Notes: generated by a model not told the origin, from the sequence alone. DNA of 64,000 nt from Ferruginibacter yonginensis (GCF_042651465.1 NZ_JBHSCZ010000001.1:1488001-1552000); one strand, 5' to 3'; shown: positions 7,389 to 16,271, numbered from the stretch's first letter. Numbers and translations: made by a program.

Positions 7389-8792
7389 ATGTTTATACAA
7401 CAATTGTATACCAATTGCTTAAGTGAAGCAGCGTATTTTATTGAAAGCAATGGGGAAGTGGCAATTATTGATCCGTTGAGAGATTATGAGCAATACATTG
7501 CCATGGCTAAAGAAAAAAATGCTCAAATTAAATATATTTTTGAAACACATTTTCATGCTGATTTTGTTAGCGGCCATATTGATTTAAGCAATGCAACTGG
7601 TGCCCCCATTATTTATGGACCCGGTGCTACAACAAACTACGCTATTACCAATGCGGCACATGGCCAAATTTTTCAATTAGGCAACGTAACTATTGAAGCC
7701 TTACACACTCCGGGTCATACTTTAGAAAGTACTTGTTATTTATTGAGAGATGAGCATCAAAAACCTCATGCAATTTTTACAGGCGACACTCTTTTTGTTG
7801 GCGATGTAGGTAGGCCCGATTTAAGCAGCGGCGATATGAGCAGTGAAGAATTAGCAAGTATCATGTACGAAACACTTACAGAAAAAATTATTCCTTTACC
7901 TGATGATGTAATTGTTTACCCTGCACATGGCCCTGGCAGCAGTTGCGGTAAAAATTTAGGTCCTAACACCTTCAGTACTATTGGCGAAGAAAAACAAACA
8001 AACCATGCATTGCAACCGCAAAGTAAAGATGATTTTATACAAGCTGTAACTACTGGTTTATCAACTGCACCCGTTTACTTTGCTATTAATGCTGCTATCA
8101 ATCAAAAAGGTTATGATAATATTGAAACCATAATACAAAAAGGCACGCAAGCTTTAGATGTTGCCGCATTTAAAGTTGCTGTAAAAAACGATGCTATTAT
8201 TTTAGATACCAGACATGCCTCTATTTTTACACAAGGGTTTATCCCCGGCAGTTTGTTTATTGGCTTAGAAGGCCGCTTTGCTGAATGGGCCGGCTGCTTA
8301 ATACCTTTTGATAAAAATATTGTATTAATAACTGAACCTACAAAAGAAAAAGAAACCGTGGTAAGGTTGGCTAGGGTTGGGTTTGATAAAGTAATTGGTT
8401 ATTTGCAAGGTGGTTTTGAAACGTGGAAAAATGCTGGCGAAAAAATTGATATGATTATTGATGTGGAGCCTGATGAGTTGATTATGGATATACCGCATGA
8501 CCCTAATTTAACAGTGGTAGATGTTCGTAAAGAAAATGAATATGCTGATGGGCATTTAAAAAATGCAGTAAACCTACCATTGAATGATTTAACCGATGTA
8601 TCATTACTAGGTGAATTTGAAGAAAACGAAAACATATATGTGCACTGTGCAGGCGGCTATAGAAGTGTAATTGCCTTATCAATTTTCAAAAAAGAAGGTA
8701 TACATAATGTACGCAACGTTGTAGGAGGCTGGGCAAAAATTAAAGAAGAAGCAGGTGCCAAAATTGAAAAAAGTAAAGAGGTTTTAAATTAA
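7389..8792 (+). CDS. MBL-fold persulfide dioxygenase-like enzyme with two rhodanese domains
   Basis: A 467-residue protein. The N-terminal metallo-beta-lactamase domain (1-200) resembles ETHE1/Blh, with metal ligands HFHAD (His54, His56, Asp58), His110, Asp133 and His180. Two rhodanese domains follow. The first (about 255-350) has no cysteine at the active-site loop, so it is probably catalytically dead. The second (about 360-455) keeps Cys420 in VHCAGGYRS. ETHE1 enzymes oxidise glutathione persulfide to sulfite, and a rhodanese can pass sulfane sulfur, so sulfide detoxification is the likely role. A 28-base palindrome terminator follows. Confidence 0.88.
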   Translation: MFIQQLYTNCLSEAAYFIESNGEVAIIDPLRDYEQYIAMAKEKNAQIKYIFETHFHADFVSGHIDLSNATGAPIIYGPGATTNYAITNAAHGQIFQLGNVTIEALHTPGHTLESTCYLLRDEHQKPHAIFTGDTLFVGDVGRPDLSSGDMSSEELASIMYETLTEKIIPLPDDVIVYPAHGPGSSCGKNLGPNTFSTIGEEKQTNHALQPQSKDDFIQAVTTGLSTAPVYFAINAAINQKGYDNIETIIQKGTQALDVAAFKVAVKNDAIILDTRHASIFTQGFIPGSLFIGLEGRFAEWAGCLIPFDKNIVLITEPTKEKETVVRLARVGFDKVIGYLQGGFETWKNAGEKIDMIIDVEPDELIMDIPHDPNLTVVDVRKENEYADGHLKNAVNLPLNDLTDVSLLGEFEENENIYVHCAGGYRSVIALSIFKKEGIHNVRNVVGGWAKIKEEAGAKIEKSKEVLN

Positions 8793-8823
8793 CCTTTATA
8801 AAAAAAATTATAAACACACCATT

Positions 8824-8860
8824 AATAACCAACTGTATACAGTTGGTTATTTTGTTTTTA
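8824..8860 (+). terminator. Long palindrome terminator
   Basis: A perfect 28-base palindrome (arms 8824-8837 and 8838-8851, core AACCAACTGTA) is followed by TTGTTTTTA. It lies 32 bases after the stop of the MBL-rhodanese gene. Confidence 0.75.
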
Positions 8861-8919
8861 GTGGCTTTCAACATTAAATTAATGGGGGGCTTTAAGCAAC
8901 AACAAAGTGGCAGCAGCAG

Positions 8920-8985
8920 TTCCGGCTATTCGCTGTACCGCAACCGCTTTGGTAGCGGTTTGGGTGCCGCTGCTATCCGGCAGCC
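8920..8985 (+). repeat. Bacteroidota-type intergenic hairpin repeat, copy 1
   Basis: This stretch is much richer in GC than its surroundings. It has end blocks ttccGGCTATTCG and CCGCTGCTATCCGGCAGCC around a central hairpin (AACCGCT 8942-8948 / AGCGGTT 8954-8960). The same end blocks with similar spacing recur on the opposite strand at 37945-38008, so this is a repeat family with conserved ends and a variable centre. A 44-codon frame (8882-9016) crosses it but is probably accidental. The 264-base gap between genes also holds the terminators on either side and nothing else recognised. Confidence 0.65.
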
Positions 8986-9014
8986 ATTGAACAATGCAAC
9001 TTATATCAACAATT

Positions 9015-9047
9015 AAACCTATAAGGTTTTAAAAACCTTATAGGTTT
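9015..9047. terminator. Long AT-rich palindrome, probable bidirectional terminator
   Basis: A perfect 16-base inverted repeat (AAACCTATAAGGTTTT and its complement) with a single-base loop, next to the end of lpxL. It can fold on either strand. Palindromes of this sequence type occur between Bacteroidota genes. Termination is inferred from its position. Confidence 0.6.
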
Positions 9048-9055
9048 AAAAGCGG

Positions 9056-9952
9056 TTATGGGTGAGGTGAAGTATCAATCCAACGTTTTTCAAAACTATT
9101 ATCCCAATTAAATTTCCAACGGCGGTGGCTCCATAAATAATTGGCTGGTTGGGCTTCTATGCCTGCTTCTAAAAAGTCACGGTACATTCTAGTTAAATCA
9201 CCGTTTTTAAATTGGCTGCCATCTTCTGTAATTACCTTACATTCAAAATGGTAATAGCCTCTTTTAATTTTTTTAATATTTACAAATACTACTGCAGTTT
9301 TGTAACGCATAGCGCCTTTTTCAGGGCCAATTAAAAATGGTGCAGGTTTACTAAAAAAATTAAGCCAATAACCGTTTTTTACAAATGCCGGATTTTGATC
9401 AGCAATTAAACCCAAAGCGTATTGGTTTTTTATAAGCTGTGGCATCATAGTTTGGTACTTATCTTTCTCCACCATGGTTGCGCCAAACTTGCTGCGTATT
9501 TTTAAAAATAAACGATCAACTGGTTTCGCTGAAATACGCATGTACACTGCCAACCAAGGTATGGTTAATGATTTTGAAATGGCCAAACTAGCAAACTCCC
9601 AATTCATTTGATGACCGCTGTGAAATTGTATATTCAAACCCTTATCAACCAAGGCTTTTGCAGCTGCAAAATCAATGGTAGCATGTTCTTCAAATTGTTT
9701 TTTGGAAATACTTAAAAGCTTAATCGTTTCAATAAAATTATCGGTTAAATTTCTATAAAACTGTTTGGCAATTTTTATTACCTCCTCATCAGATTTTTGA
9801 GGAAAGGCAATTTTAATATTACTCGTTACAACGTCTTTACGATAACCAATAACATAATACAGTATAAAAAATGCAACATCGCTTAGTTTATGTAAAACAA
9901 AAAACGGTAATAATGATACCAAATACAATAAACCATAAAGCAAGTAGTACAT
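9056..9952 (-). CDS. lpxL: Lipid A biosynthesis late acyltransferase (LpxL/HtrB family)
   Basis: A 298-residue membrane-associated acyltransferase that adds secondary acyl chains to lipid A at the inner membrane. An N-terminal hydrophobic segment (about 3-35) precedes the family active-site motif Hx4E, seen as His114 to Glu119 in HSGHQMNWE. The C-terminal YLWSHRRWK block is typical. A TAACTTTG box on the minus strand at 9971-9978 is a likely -7 element, 18 bases before the start codon. The other lipid A genes are at 48-55 kb. Confidence 0.88.
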   Translation of the reverse strand: MYYLLYGLLYLVSLLPFFVLHKLSDVAFFILYYVIGYRKDVVTSNIKIAFPQKSDEEVIKIAKQFYRNLTDNFIETIKLLSISKKQFEEHATIDFAAAKALVDKGLNIQFHSGHQMNWEFASLAISKSLTIPWLAVYMRISAKPVDRLFLKIRSKFGATMVEKDKYQTMMPQLIKNQYALGLIADQNPAFVKNGYWLNFFSKPAPFLIGPEKGAMRYKTAVVFVNIKKIKRGYYHFECKVITEDGSQFKNGDLTRMYRDFLEAGIEAQPANYLWSHRRWKFNWDNSFEKRWIDTSPHP

Positions 9953-10022
9953 GCAAAAATTTTATTGCTGCAAAGTTAATAGCGTAACACTATAATATAT
10001 GCGTATTTTTTAACAGCAGTTG

Positions 10023-11633
10023 CTACAAAATAGTGTTTTGAAGAATGGGTTGCTTAAATAAGTAATCTGTATTGTAATGCAATCCTCTGCTTTCATGACG
10101 CAGCTCAGCACTTTTTATAATGAGGTACGAAACTGTAATCATATTTCGCAGTTCACAAAGTTGCGGCGATACAGCTGTACGTTCGTACAAATACTCTGTT
10201 TCTTCATGTAACAAATCTATTCTTCTATTAGCTCTTTTTAAACGTTCATTATTTCGTACAATACCCACATAATCACTCATCAGCAATTTCATTTCTTTCA
10301 AACTCTGCGTAATTAAAATCATTTCTTTGGGCGCTGTTGTTCCGTCAGCATTCCAAACGGGTATCACAACATCATCTATTTTACGTAATGAGTTGGCTTG
10401 TACTTTTTGCAGGGTATCTTCAAAAGCCCGGTGTGCAAATACCATAGCTTCAAGTAAGGAGTTGCTAGCTAAGCGGTTGGCACCATGCAAACCTGTGCTG
10501 GCACATTCGCCAGCAGCATATAAATTTTTAATAGAGGTACGAGCATAAGCATCTGTTTTAACACCACCACAACTATAATGTGCCGCTGGCGATACCGGTA
10601 TCATATCTTTTGCTACATCAATACCTATACTCAAACATTTTGCATGAATATTGGGGAAATGCTCTTTAAATTTTTGTTGATCCATATGCCTACAATCGAG
10701 GTATACAAACTCGGTACCATTAATTTTCATTTCGTTATCTATGGCACGGGCAACAATATCTCTTGGTGCTAAATCTTTTCGTTCATCATATTTTTCCATA
10801 AAGGCTTCGCCACTTGCATTACGTAAAATACCTCCATCGCCCCTTACCGCTTCTGTAATTAAGAACGAGTGACCTCTTACACCAGCTTCATATAATGCAG
10901 TGGGGTGAAATTGTATAAACTCAATATTTTCAATACGACCTTTTGCCCTGTACACCATAGCAACACCATCGCCTGTTGCAATAGCTGGGTTGGTAGTGGT
11001 TCTGTATACTTGTCCGTTACCGCCAGTAGCTAATAACGTAATAGCTGCTGCAATTTTTTCAATTTTATTGGTAGTGAGGTTAAGTACGTACACCCCATAA
11101 CATTCAATATCGGGTGTTGATTTGGTTACCAAATAGCCTAAATGATGTTGGGTAATAATATCCAATACAAAGCAGTGACTAATCAAATGGATATTGGAAC
11201 ATTTTTTTATGGCTTCCAATAATGCCCTTTCCATTTCTTTACCAGTAACATCTTTATGGTGTAAAATTCTGTTTTCACTATGGCCACCTTCTTTACCTAA
11301 TTTATAGTCACCTTCAGGGTCACGATCAAACTGTGCTCCCCAACTAATTAATTCGTTTATTCGCTGTACACCTTCTTTTACCACAATTTCAACAATAGCA
11401 GGGTTGCACAAGCCATCGCCAGCAATTAAGGTATCTTCAATATGTTTTTGAAAACTATCGTGTGCAAAATCAGTAACACCAGCAATACCGCCTTGGGCGT
11501 ACTTTGTATTGGTTTCATCGCTTTGTGTTTTGGTTAAGATTGTAATTGTTTTATCAGGCATTTCTTGTGCACATTTTAATGCGTACGTTAAACCTGCTAT
11601 ACCACTACCAATCACCAAAATATCTGTTTGCAT
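10023..11633 (-). CDS. nadB: L-aspartate oxidase
   Basis: NadB oxidises aspartate to iminoaspartate, the first step of de novo NAD synthesis, using FAD. The 536-residue protein has the N-terminal dinucleotide motif GSGIAG, the TKYAQGGIAG flavoprotein signature, the active-site region EFIQFHPTALYE, a SCGGVKTD motif and a CASTGLHGANRLASNSLLE segment, then the helical C-terminal domain. This pattern separates it from succinate dehydrogenase flavoproteins. NadA and NadC are not in the window. The gap to the upstream ispG is 42 bases, so co-transcription is plausible. Confidence 0.95.
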   Translation of the reverse strand: MQTDILVIGSGIAGLTYALKCAQEMPDKTITILTKTQSDETNTKYAQGGIAGVTDFAHDSFQKHIEDTLIAGDGLCNPAIVEIVVKEGVQRINELISWGAQFDRDPEGDYKLGKEGGHSENRILHHKDVTGKEMERALLEAIKKCSNIHLISHCFVLDIITQHHLGYLVTKSTPDIECYGVYVLNLTTNKIEKIAAAITLLATGGNGQVYRTTTNPAIATGDGVAMVYRAKGRIENIEFIQFHPTALYEAGVRGHSFLITEAVRGDGGILRNASGEAFMEKYDERKDLAPRDIVARAIDNEMKINGTEFVYLDCRHMDQQKFKEHFPNIHAKCLSIGIDVAKDMIPVSPAAHYSCGGVKTDAYARTSIKNLYAAGECASTGLHGANRLASNSLLEAMVFAHRAFEDTLQKVQANSLRKIDDVVIPVWNADGTTAPKEMILITQSLKEMKLLMSDYVGIVRNNERLKRANRRIDLLHEETEYLYERTAVSPQLCELRNMITVSYLIIKSAELRHESRGLHYNTDYLFKQPILQNTIL

Positions 11634-11675
11634 ACTTTATTTTTTATTTAAATAAACGTCACAGCATTGCTGTAA

Positions 11676-13664
11676 TTAAGCATCTGCATCTATCCACACA
11701 TTATTTTCTTTCAACAAATTAATCAATTCATCTACCGCAATTTCACTAGGTATGTTTTTCTTAACGACTTCTTTGCCTTTGTATAGCGTTATTTTACCCA
11801 CGCCGCTACCTACATAACCAAAATCAGCATCAGCCATTTCGCCAGGACCGTTCACAATACAACCCATTACTGCAATTTTTAAACCTTTTAAGTGATTGGT
11901 AACATTGCGAATTTTTGAAGTAGTTTCTTGTAAATCAAACAAGGTTCTGCCACAACTTGGACAACTAATATATTCTGTTTTTGAAATACGGGTACGTACC
12001 GCTTGTAAAATTGAGAAAGATGTATTATTTAAAAACGCATGGTTATTTTTTGTGGGCAAATACGTTCTACCTGTAACCTGAACGTTCGTCATTTTTGAAG
12101 GATCGTTCATTAACCAAATACCATCACCCATACCATCTAAAAACAAACCGCCAGCTGTTGCTGCAAAGTCAATTAATTGTGCATCAATAGTAGTTTGCAT
12201 ACTTTCAACAGCAATAATAACCGGGCAATTTATTTGTTGCAACATTAAACCATTAATAAACTTACGTACACATTGCAGTGCATTTTTTTTATTTGAAAAA
12301 ACACAAAGCACCACGTTATTTTTTGTTGGCAACTGCTTTAATAAAGCACTATTATCATCATCTACATTTACTGAAATAAAATTTGTAGTGGGGTGATGAT
12401 GTGCAGCTGCTAAATACGCATACGCTGTAAATAAAGGTAAATACTGCTGCTCGTTATTTTGTAAATTACTCCATACTTTATAATTGCATACTACTTGTAA
12501 AGTGCCAGGTAAAGCAAAGGTAGGAAGCTGATCACCTACATATAAATAATCAGCCGCAGCATCTCCAATATGCCATTTATCATTCACGGCATCGTAACGG
12601 TAACCAATAGCTTGTAGGTCAGTAGGAAGTATATTTTTTGTTAACATAAAATCTGCAAATACAACTGGCACATTTTTTTGCCCGATATTATTGACAGCGT
12701 TTGTTACACGACGTTTGTATTCAAAAGGATTGTAAGCTAATTTAGTATCATCAATTTCGCTAATATCATCTTGCTGGTAATACCCTTCATAACGAGCCAC
12801 TAAATCTTTACAAACAGGTATTTCAAATTCGGGGTCTTCGGTGAGGCTCACTCGTATCGTATCACCAATACCATCTTCTAACAAACTACCAATACCTATG
12901 GCTGATTTAATGCGCCCATCTTCACCATCGCCAGCTTCAGTAACACCTAAATGCAAAGGGTAACATTCGCCGAACTCTTCCATCATATGCACAATCAATA
13001 AACGGTAGGCTTGTACCATTACCAATGGGTTACTGCTCTTCATGCTCAACACAATATTGTGAAAATCTTCACCACGGGCAATGCGTAAAAACTCCATTGC
13101 ACTCTCTACCATACCAATAGCAGTATCGCCATAGCGGCTCATAATACGATCGCTCAAACTACCATGGTTAGTGCCTATACGCATGGCCGTACCATGTGCT
13201 TTACATATTTTTACAAGTGGGGTAAAACGTTCTTTTATGCGATCAATTTCCTCTGCGTATTCAGCATCGGTATATTCAATTTGTTCAAACTTCTTTTTAT
13301 CAACGTAATTGCCGGGATTCACCCTTACTTTTTCAATGAGCTTAGCAGCAATTTCAGCCGCATTGGGCGTAAAATGAATATCAGCCACAAGTGGTGTATT
13401 ATAACCAGCATTGTTGATTGCATTTTTAATAGGCAATAAATTTTCAGCTTCATTTTTTGAAGGCGCTGTAATACGTACCAATTGGGCACCTGCTTCAATA
13501 CAGCGGATAGATTGCTGCACGGTGGCATCTGTATCCATGGTATCAGTGGTGGTCATTGTTTGAATAGCGATGGGGTTATTACCACCGATTACTAAATTTC
13601 CTACAGTAACAGCTTTGGTGCGTAAACGTTTGTAACTAAATAAAGATTCGCAATACGATTTCAT
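11676..13664 (-). CDS. ispG: 4-hydroxy-3-methylbut-2-enyl diphosphate synthase, long form
   Basis: IspG (GcpE) is the 4Fe-4S enzyme that converts methylerythritol cyclodiphosphate to HMBPP in the non-mevalonate isoprenoid pathway. The 662-residue length is the long, three-domain type known from Bacteroidota, Chlamydiae and plants, with a large insert between the TIM barrel and the iron-sulfur domain. The TIM barrel begins with VTVGNLVIGG and the IQTMTTTDT motif. The cluster ligands are Cys568 and Cys571 in CPSCGRT and Cys602 in GCIVNGPGE. A promoter-like pair lies just upstream. Confidence 0.96.
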   Translation of the reverse strand: MKSYCESLFSYKRLRTKAVTVGNLVIGGNNPIAIQTMTTTDTMDTDATVQQSIRCIEAGAQLVRITAPSKNEAENLLPIKNAINNAGYNTPLVADIHFTPNAAEIAAKLIEKVRVNPGNYVDKKKFEQIEYTDAEYAEEIDRIKERFTPLVKICKAHGTAMRIGTNHGSLSDRIMSRYGDTAIGMVESAMEFLRIARGEDFHNIVLSMKSSNPLVMVQAYRLLIVHMMEEFGECYPLHLGVTEAGDGEDGRIKSAIGIGSLLEDGIGDTIRVSLTEDPEFEIPVCKDLVARYEGYYQQDDISEIDDTKLAYNPFEYKRRVTNAVNNIGQKNVPVVFADFMLTKNILPTDLQAIGYRYDAVNDKWHIGDAAADYLYVGDQLPTFALPGTLQVVCNYKVWSNLQNNEQQYLPLFTAYAYLAAAHHHPTTNFISVNVDDDNSALLKQLPTKNNVVLCVFSNKKNALQCVRKFINGLMLQQINCPVIIAVESMQTTIDAQLIDFAATAGGLFLDGMGDGIWLMNDPSKMTNVQVTGRTYLPTKNNHAFLNNTSFSILQAVRTRISKTEYISCPSCGRTLFDLQETTSKIRNVTNHLKGLKIAVMGCIVNGPGEMADADFGYVGSGVGKITLYKGKEVVKKNIPSEIAVDELINLLKENNVWIDADA

Positions 13665-13688
13665 CGAAATAGTTTAAAATACTTATTA

Positions 13689-13717
13689 CAAAGATACGTT
13701 GCCACGTTCATTACCAA
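13689..13717 (-). promoter_or_regulatory. Candidate ispG promoter
   Basis: On the minus strand TTG (13715-13717) and TATCTTTG (13689-13696) are separated by 18 bases and sit 24 bases before the ispG start codon. This is close to the Bacteroidota TTTG-N19-TAnnTTTG consensus. The -33 element lies inside the end of the upstream gene. Confidence 0.55.
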
Positions 13718-15366
13718 TCTTTTTCAGGCTTATTAGGTGCGGCTACATTTACTTTGTGCAATTTATCTTGCAGCTCTTTTTCTTTTTGTTGCAAGGCTTG
13801 TAATTTTTGTTCCGCATCTTTTTGTGATAAATTACTTTTTTGTTGCTGCGGTTGGTTATCCTTGTTGTTTTTATTATCCTTGTTCTGCTGATCTTTTTTG
13901 TCTTTCTCTTGTTGCTGTTGTTGCTCTTTTTGTTTTTTTAGTGCTAGCTGTAAGTTGTGCCGTGCATCCACATTATTAGGGTAGGCAAACAAGGCTGTTT
14001 TGTAGACTCTAATACAATCTTCTAACTTTTTATCATTTTGCAACACAACGCCTTTGTTGTATAAAGCATTACTTTTTTCAACTGGTTTTGTTAAGTAAGA
14101 TGATGCTTTATCATAAGCATTGAGTGCATCTTCTTTTTTGTCAGATTTATACAATGCATTACCTAAATTAAATTGAGCAATAGCGTTTTTATCATCTTTT
14201 TGCGTAGCAATATTGTATTGATTAATTGCAGTAGCAAAGTCGTTTGTTTTGTAAGCATCATTCCCTTTTTTAATAGCTTCAACTGGTGCTTGTGCTATTG
14301 TGATAAAATGACTGCTCATAAACACTAGTAATAACAAGGGTTTAAATGTCATTTGCTTTTTTGATTTTAGCTCACTCACCATCATTTCAATTATTAATAA
14401 AATCAATGCAATACCTAGTAAATATTGAAACCAACTTTTGTAATTAATGAGTGATTCATCTTTCACGGCTTTGGTATCTAACGTTGCTAGTTGGTTATAA
14501 ATGCTTGAAACGGCTGCATCTGTATTGGTAAAAAATGTATAGTTACCATTTCCTTTTTTTGCAATATCGGCTAAGGCTACTTCATTTAATTTTGTAATAA
14601 CGATATTGCCTTCGTTGTCTTTTTTATTATCATTGGTAGTGGGGTCAAATATAGGGGCACCATCTGGAGAACCAATTCCTACGGTATTAATTACCACACC
14701 TTCATTTGACATTTGTTCGGCAATGCTTACTGCGTTTTCATCATGATCTTCCCCATCAGTAATTAATATAACAGCTTTGTATTTTTTTTCTTTGCTATTA
14801 AAGGAGGCGTAACACATTTTCAACGCATCGCCAATAACCGTACCTTGTGTAGGAATAGTTTCAGGAGTAGCGGCAGATAAATACATTTTGGTGGCAGCAT
14901 GGTCGGCGGTGAGGGGCATTTGCAAATATGCTTTACCTGCAAAAACCACAATGCCAATTCTATCATTACTTAACTGATCAATTAATTTACTCAGCAATTG
15001 TTTGGCCCTATCAAGCCTGTTAGGTTTTACATCTTGCGCTAGCATACTTTTACTAACATCTAATGCAATCATAACATCAATACCATTACGATTTACTTGT
15101 TGTGCACCTGATGGTGAACGTAAATTAGCAATGCTTACAATAAGTAATGCCAATGCAAGCCATACCAATAAAAACTTTTTAAAGAAACTCGTTGTGTTGT
15201 AGTGTGCTGTTAGCTCGTTAACTAAAGCGGCATCACCTAACTTTTTAAAGGTTTGCTGTTTTTTATGTTTTGCATAAAAATAGATTGCTGCTACCAAAGG
15301 TAGCAGCAATAAAAGCCATAATAAATAAATATATTGAAACTGTGTGGTCATATTGTAATGCTGCAA
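13711..15366 (-). CDS. BatB-BatC fusion: VWA domain plus TPR protein
   Basis: A 551-residue protein. Residues 1-85 hold two membrane helices. A von Willebrand A domain follows, with the MIDAS motif DVSKS (103-107) and TDGED (203-207), then a third helix at about 312-330. This part matches BatB of the Bacteroides aerotolerance cluster. Residues 339-362 then form a second signal-peptide-like segment (MTFKPLLLLVF...AQA), followed by TPR repeats (about 363-478) and a Gln/Lys-rich tail, matching BatC. Separate BatB and BatC are usual, so this is an in-frame fusion or two products from one frame. The start may be Met6 at 15351. Confidence 0.83.
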   Translation of the reverse strand: MQHYNMTTQFQYIYLLWLLLLLPLVAAIYFYAKHKKQQTFKKLGDAALVNELTAHYNTTSFFKKFLLVWLALALLIVSIANLRSPSGAQQVNRNGIDVMIALDVSKSMLAQDVKPNRLDRAKQLLSKLIDQLSNDRIGIVVFAGKAYLQMPLTADHAATKMYLSAATPETIPTQGTVIGDALKMCYASFNSKEKKYKAVILITDGEDHDENAVSIAEQMSNEGVVINTVGIGSPDGAPIFDPTTNDNKKDNEGNIVITKLNEVALADIAKKGNGNYTFFTNTDAAVSSIYNQLATLDTKAVKDESLINYKSWFQYLLGIALILLIIEMMVSELKSKKQMTFKPLLLLVFMSSHFITIAQAPVEAIKKGNDAYKTNDFATAINQYNIATQKDDKNAIAQFNLGNALYKSDKKEDALNAYDKASSYLTKPVEKSNALYNKGVVLQNDKKLEDCIRVYKTALFAYPNNVDARHNLQLALKKQKEQQQQQEKDKKDQQNKDNKNNKDNQPQQQKSNLSQKDAEQKLQALQQKEKELQDKLHKVNVAAPNKPEKDW

Positions 15367-15414
15367 ATGTATGATTTGTATAAGCAGGCATTGTTAAAAA
15401 AACAATAAACCAAC

Positions 15415-16233
15415 TTATTTTTTGCCTTCAAAAAAGCCGTAATGTTTTAAAATATCTTTGGTGATACTTAACCTTATTTTTTCATAATCAATGTTGCGAT
15501 CTTTTGATTTTAACAAGGTGGTAAAAAAGTATACGTGTTTGTTTTCCTCTATCCAACCAACAACCCAGCCAATGGCATTGTTGCTTTCATCAAAACCCCA
15601 ACCGGTTTTATAACTCAATTTGTATGCCGTATTATCTTCTTGCAACATTACATCTCTCACCATTTGTTGTACACTTTTTCTAAATGGTAATTGATCAAAA
15701 TACAAACGTTTTACTAAACCCACTTGCTCATCAGGCGATATTTTGAGTTGGTTATTGAGCCAAAAAGAATCAATTGAACCACTAATTTTTTTGTTACCAT
15801 AGCCTAAAGTATCAATAAAACGTTTCATAGTATCAGCGCCTATTCTTCGAGCTACTTCTTGGTAATAATTAACGGCACTTACTTTAAAAGCTTCTGTCAT
15901 GGTTAAATCTTTATTCCACTCAGCACGACTGCGTTGTACACCATCCCATTTTATGACCATTTTTTCATTGGTGATACGCCCTGTTTCTAACCCAATTAAG
16001 CTATTTACAATTTTAAAGGTTGATGCTGGTGTAAAACGAGTAGTATCTAATGCCATGTTATACACTGTAATTTTACCGGTGGCATTATCTAACATGGTAA
16101 AGCAACCTTCAACATTTTTATCATCAAAATATTTTTTTATATCGTTATCAATTGTTGCTTTATTAGCTGTACAACTAGCTAAAACGGCCACTACACTTAC
16201 TATTACAACTGTTGCAATTTTATTGAATGTCAT
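15415..16233 (-). CDS. Class D (OXA-type) beta-lactamase, putative lipoprotein
   Basis: A 272-residue serine beta-lactamase that would hydrolyse penicillin-type beta-lactams in the periplasm. All class D motifs are present: STFK (Ser71 nucleophile, Lys74 to be carboxylated), SAV (119-121), YGN (145-147), Trp158 in the DSFWL segment, and KTG (209-211). The N-terminus is a lipoprotein signal with lipobox LASC (Cys21), so the enzyme is probably membrane-anchored, whereas most OXA enzymes are soluble. It sits among housekeeping genes with no mobile element, which suggests an intrinsic chromosomal gene. The substrate range cannot be read from the sequence. Confidence 0.92.
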   Translation of the reverse strand: MTFNKIATVVIVSVVAVLASCTANKATIDNDIKKYFDDKNVEGCFTMLDNATGKITVYNMALDTTRFTPASTFKIVNSLIGLETGRITNEKMVIKWDGVQRSRAEWNKDLTMTEAFKVSAVNYYQEVARRIGADTMKRFIDTLGYGNKKISGSIDSFWLNNQLKISPDEQVGLVKRLYFDQLPFRKSVQQMVRDVMLQEDNTAYKLSYKTGWGFDESNNAIGWVVGWIEENKHVYFFTTLLKSKDRNIDYEKIRLSITKDILKHYGFFEGKK

Positions 16234-16247
16234 TTTATTTTGTTTTG

Positions 16248-16271
16248 AATACTTACCGTTTAATAAGTATT
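16248..16271. promoter_or_regulatory. Inverted repeat upstream of the beta-lactamase
   Basis: AATACTTA (16248-16255) and TAAGTATT (16264-16271) form an 8-base inverted repeat with an 8-base spacer, 15-38 bases upstream of the class D beta-lactamase start. It could be an operator or a leader hairpin. It does not resemble the BlaI/MecI TACA-TGTA operator, and no blaI/blaR gene is nearby. Confidence 0.4.

Noticed and set aside
7389..8792. The MBL-fold enzyme as a beta-lactamase or glyoxalase II
   Set aside because: The metal motif with the fused rhodanese domains fits ETHE1/persulfide dioxygenase-type proteins better.
8882..9016. A 44-codon frame (MGGFKQQQSGSSSSGYSLYR...) between the MBL-rhodanese gene and lpxL
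   Set aside because: It runs through the intergenic repeat, whose second copy has a different centre and does not keep the frame. It is also rich in low-complexity Ser/Gly. Most likely it is a chance frame in GC-rich repeat DNA.
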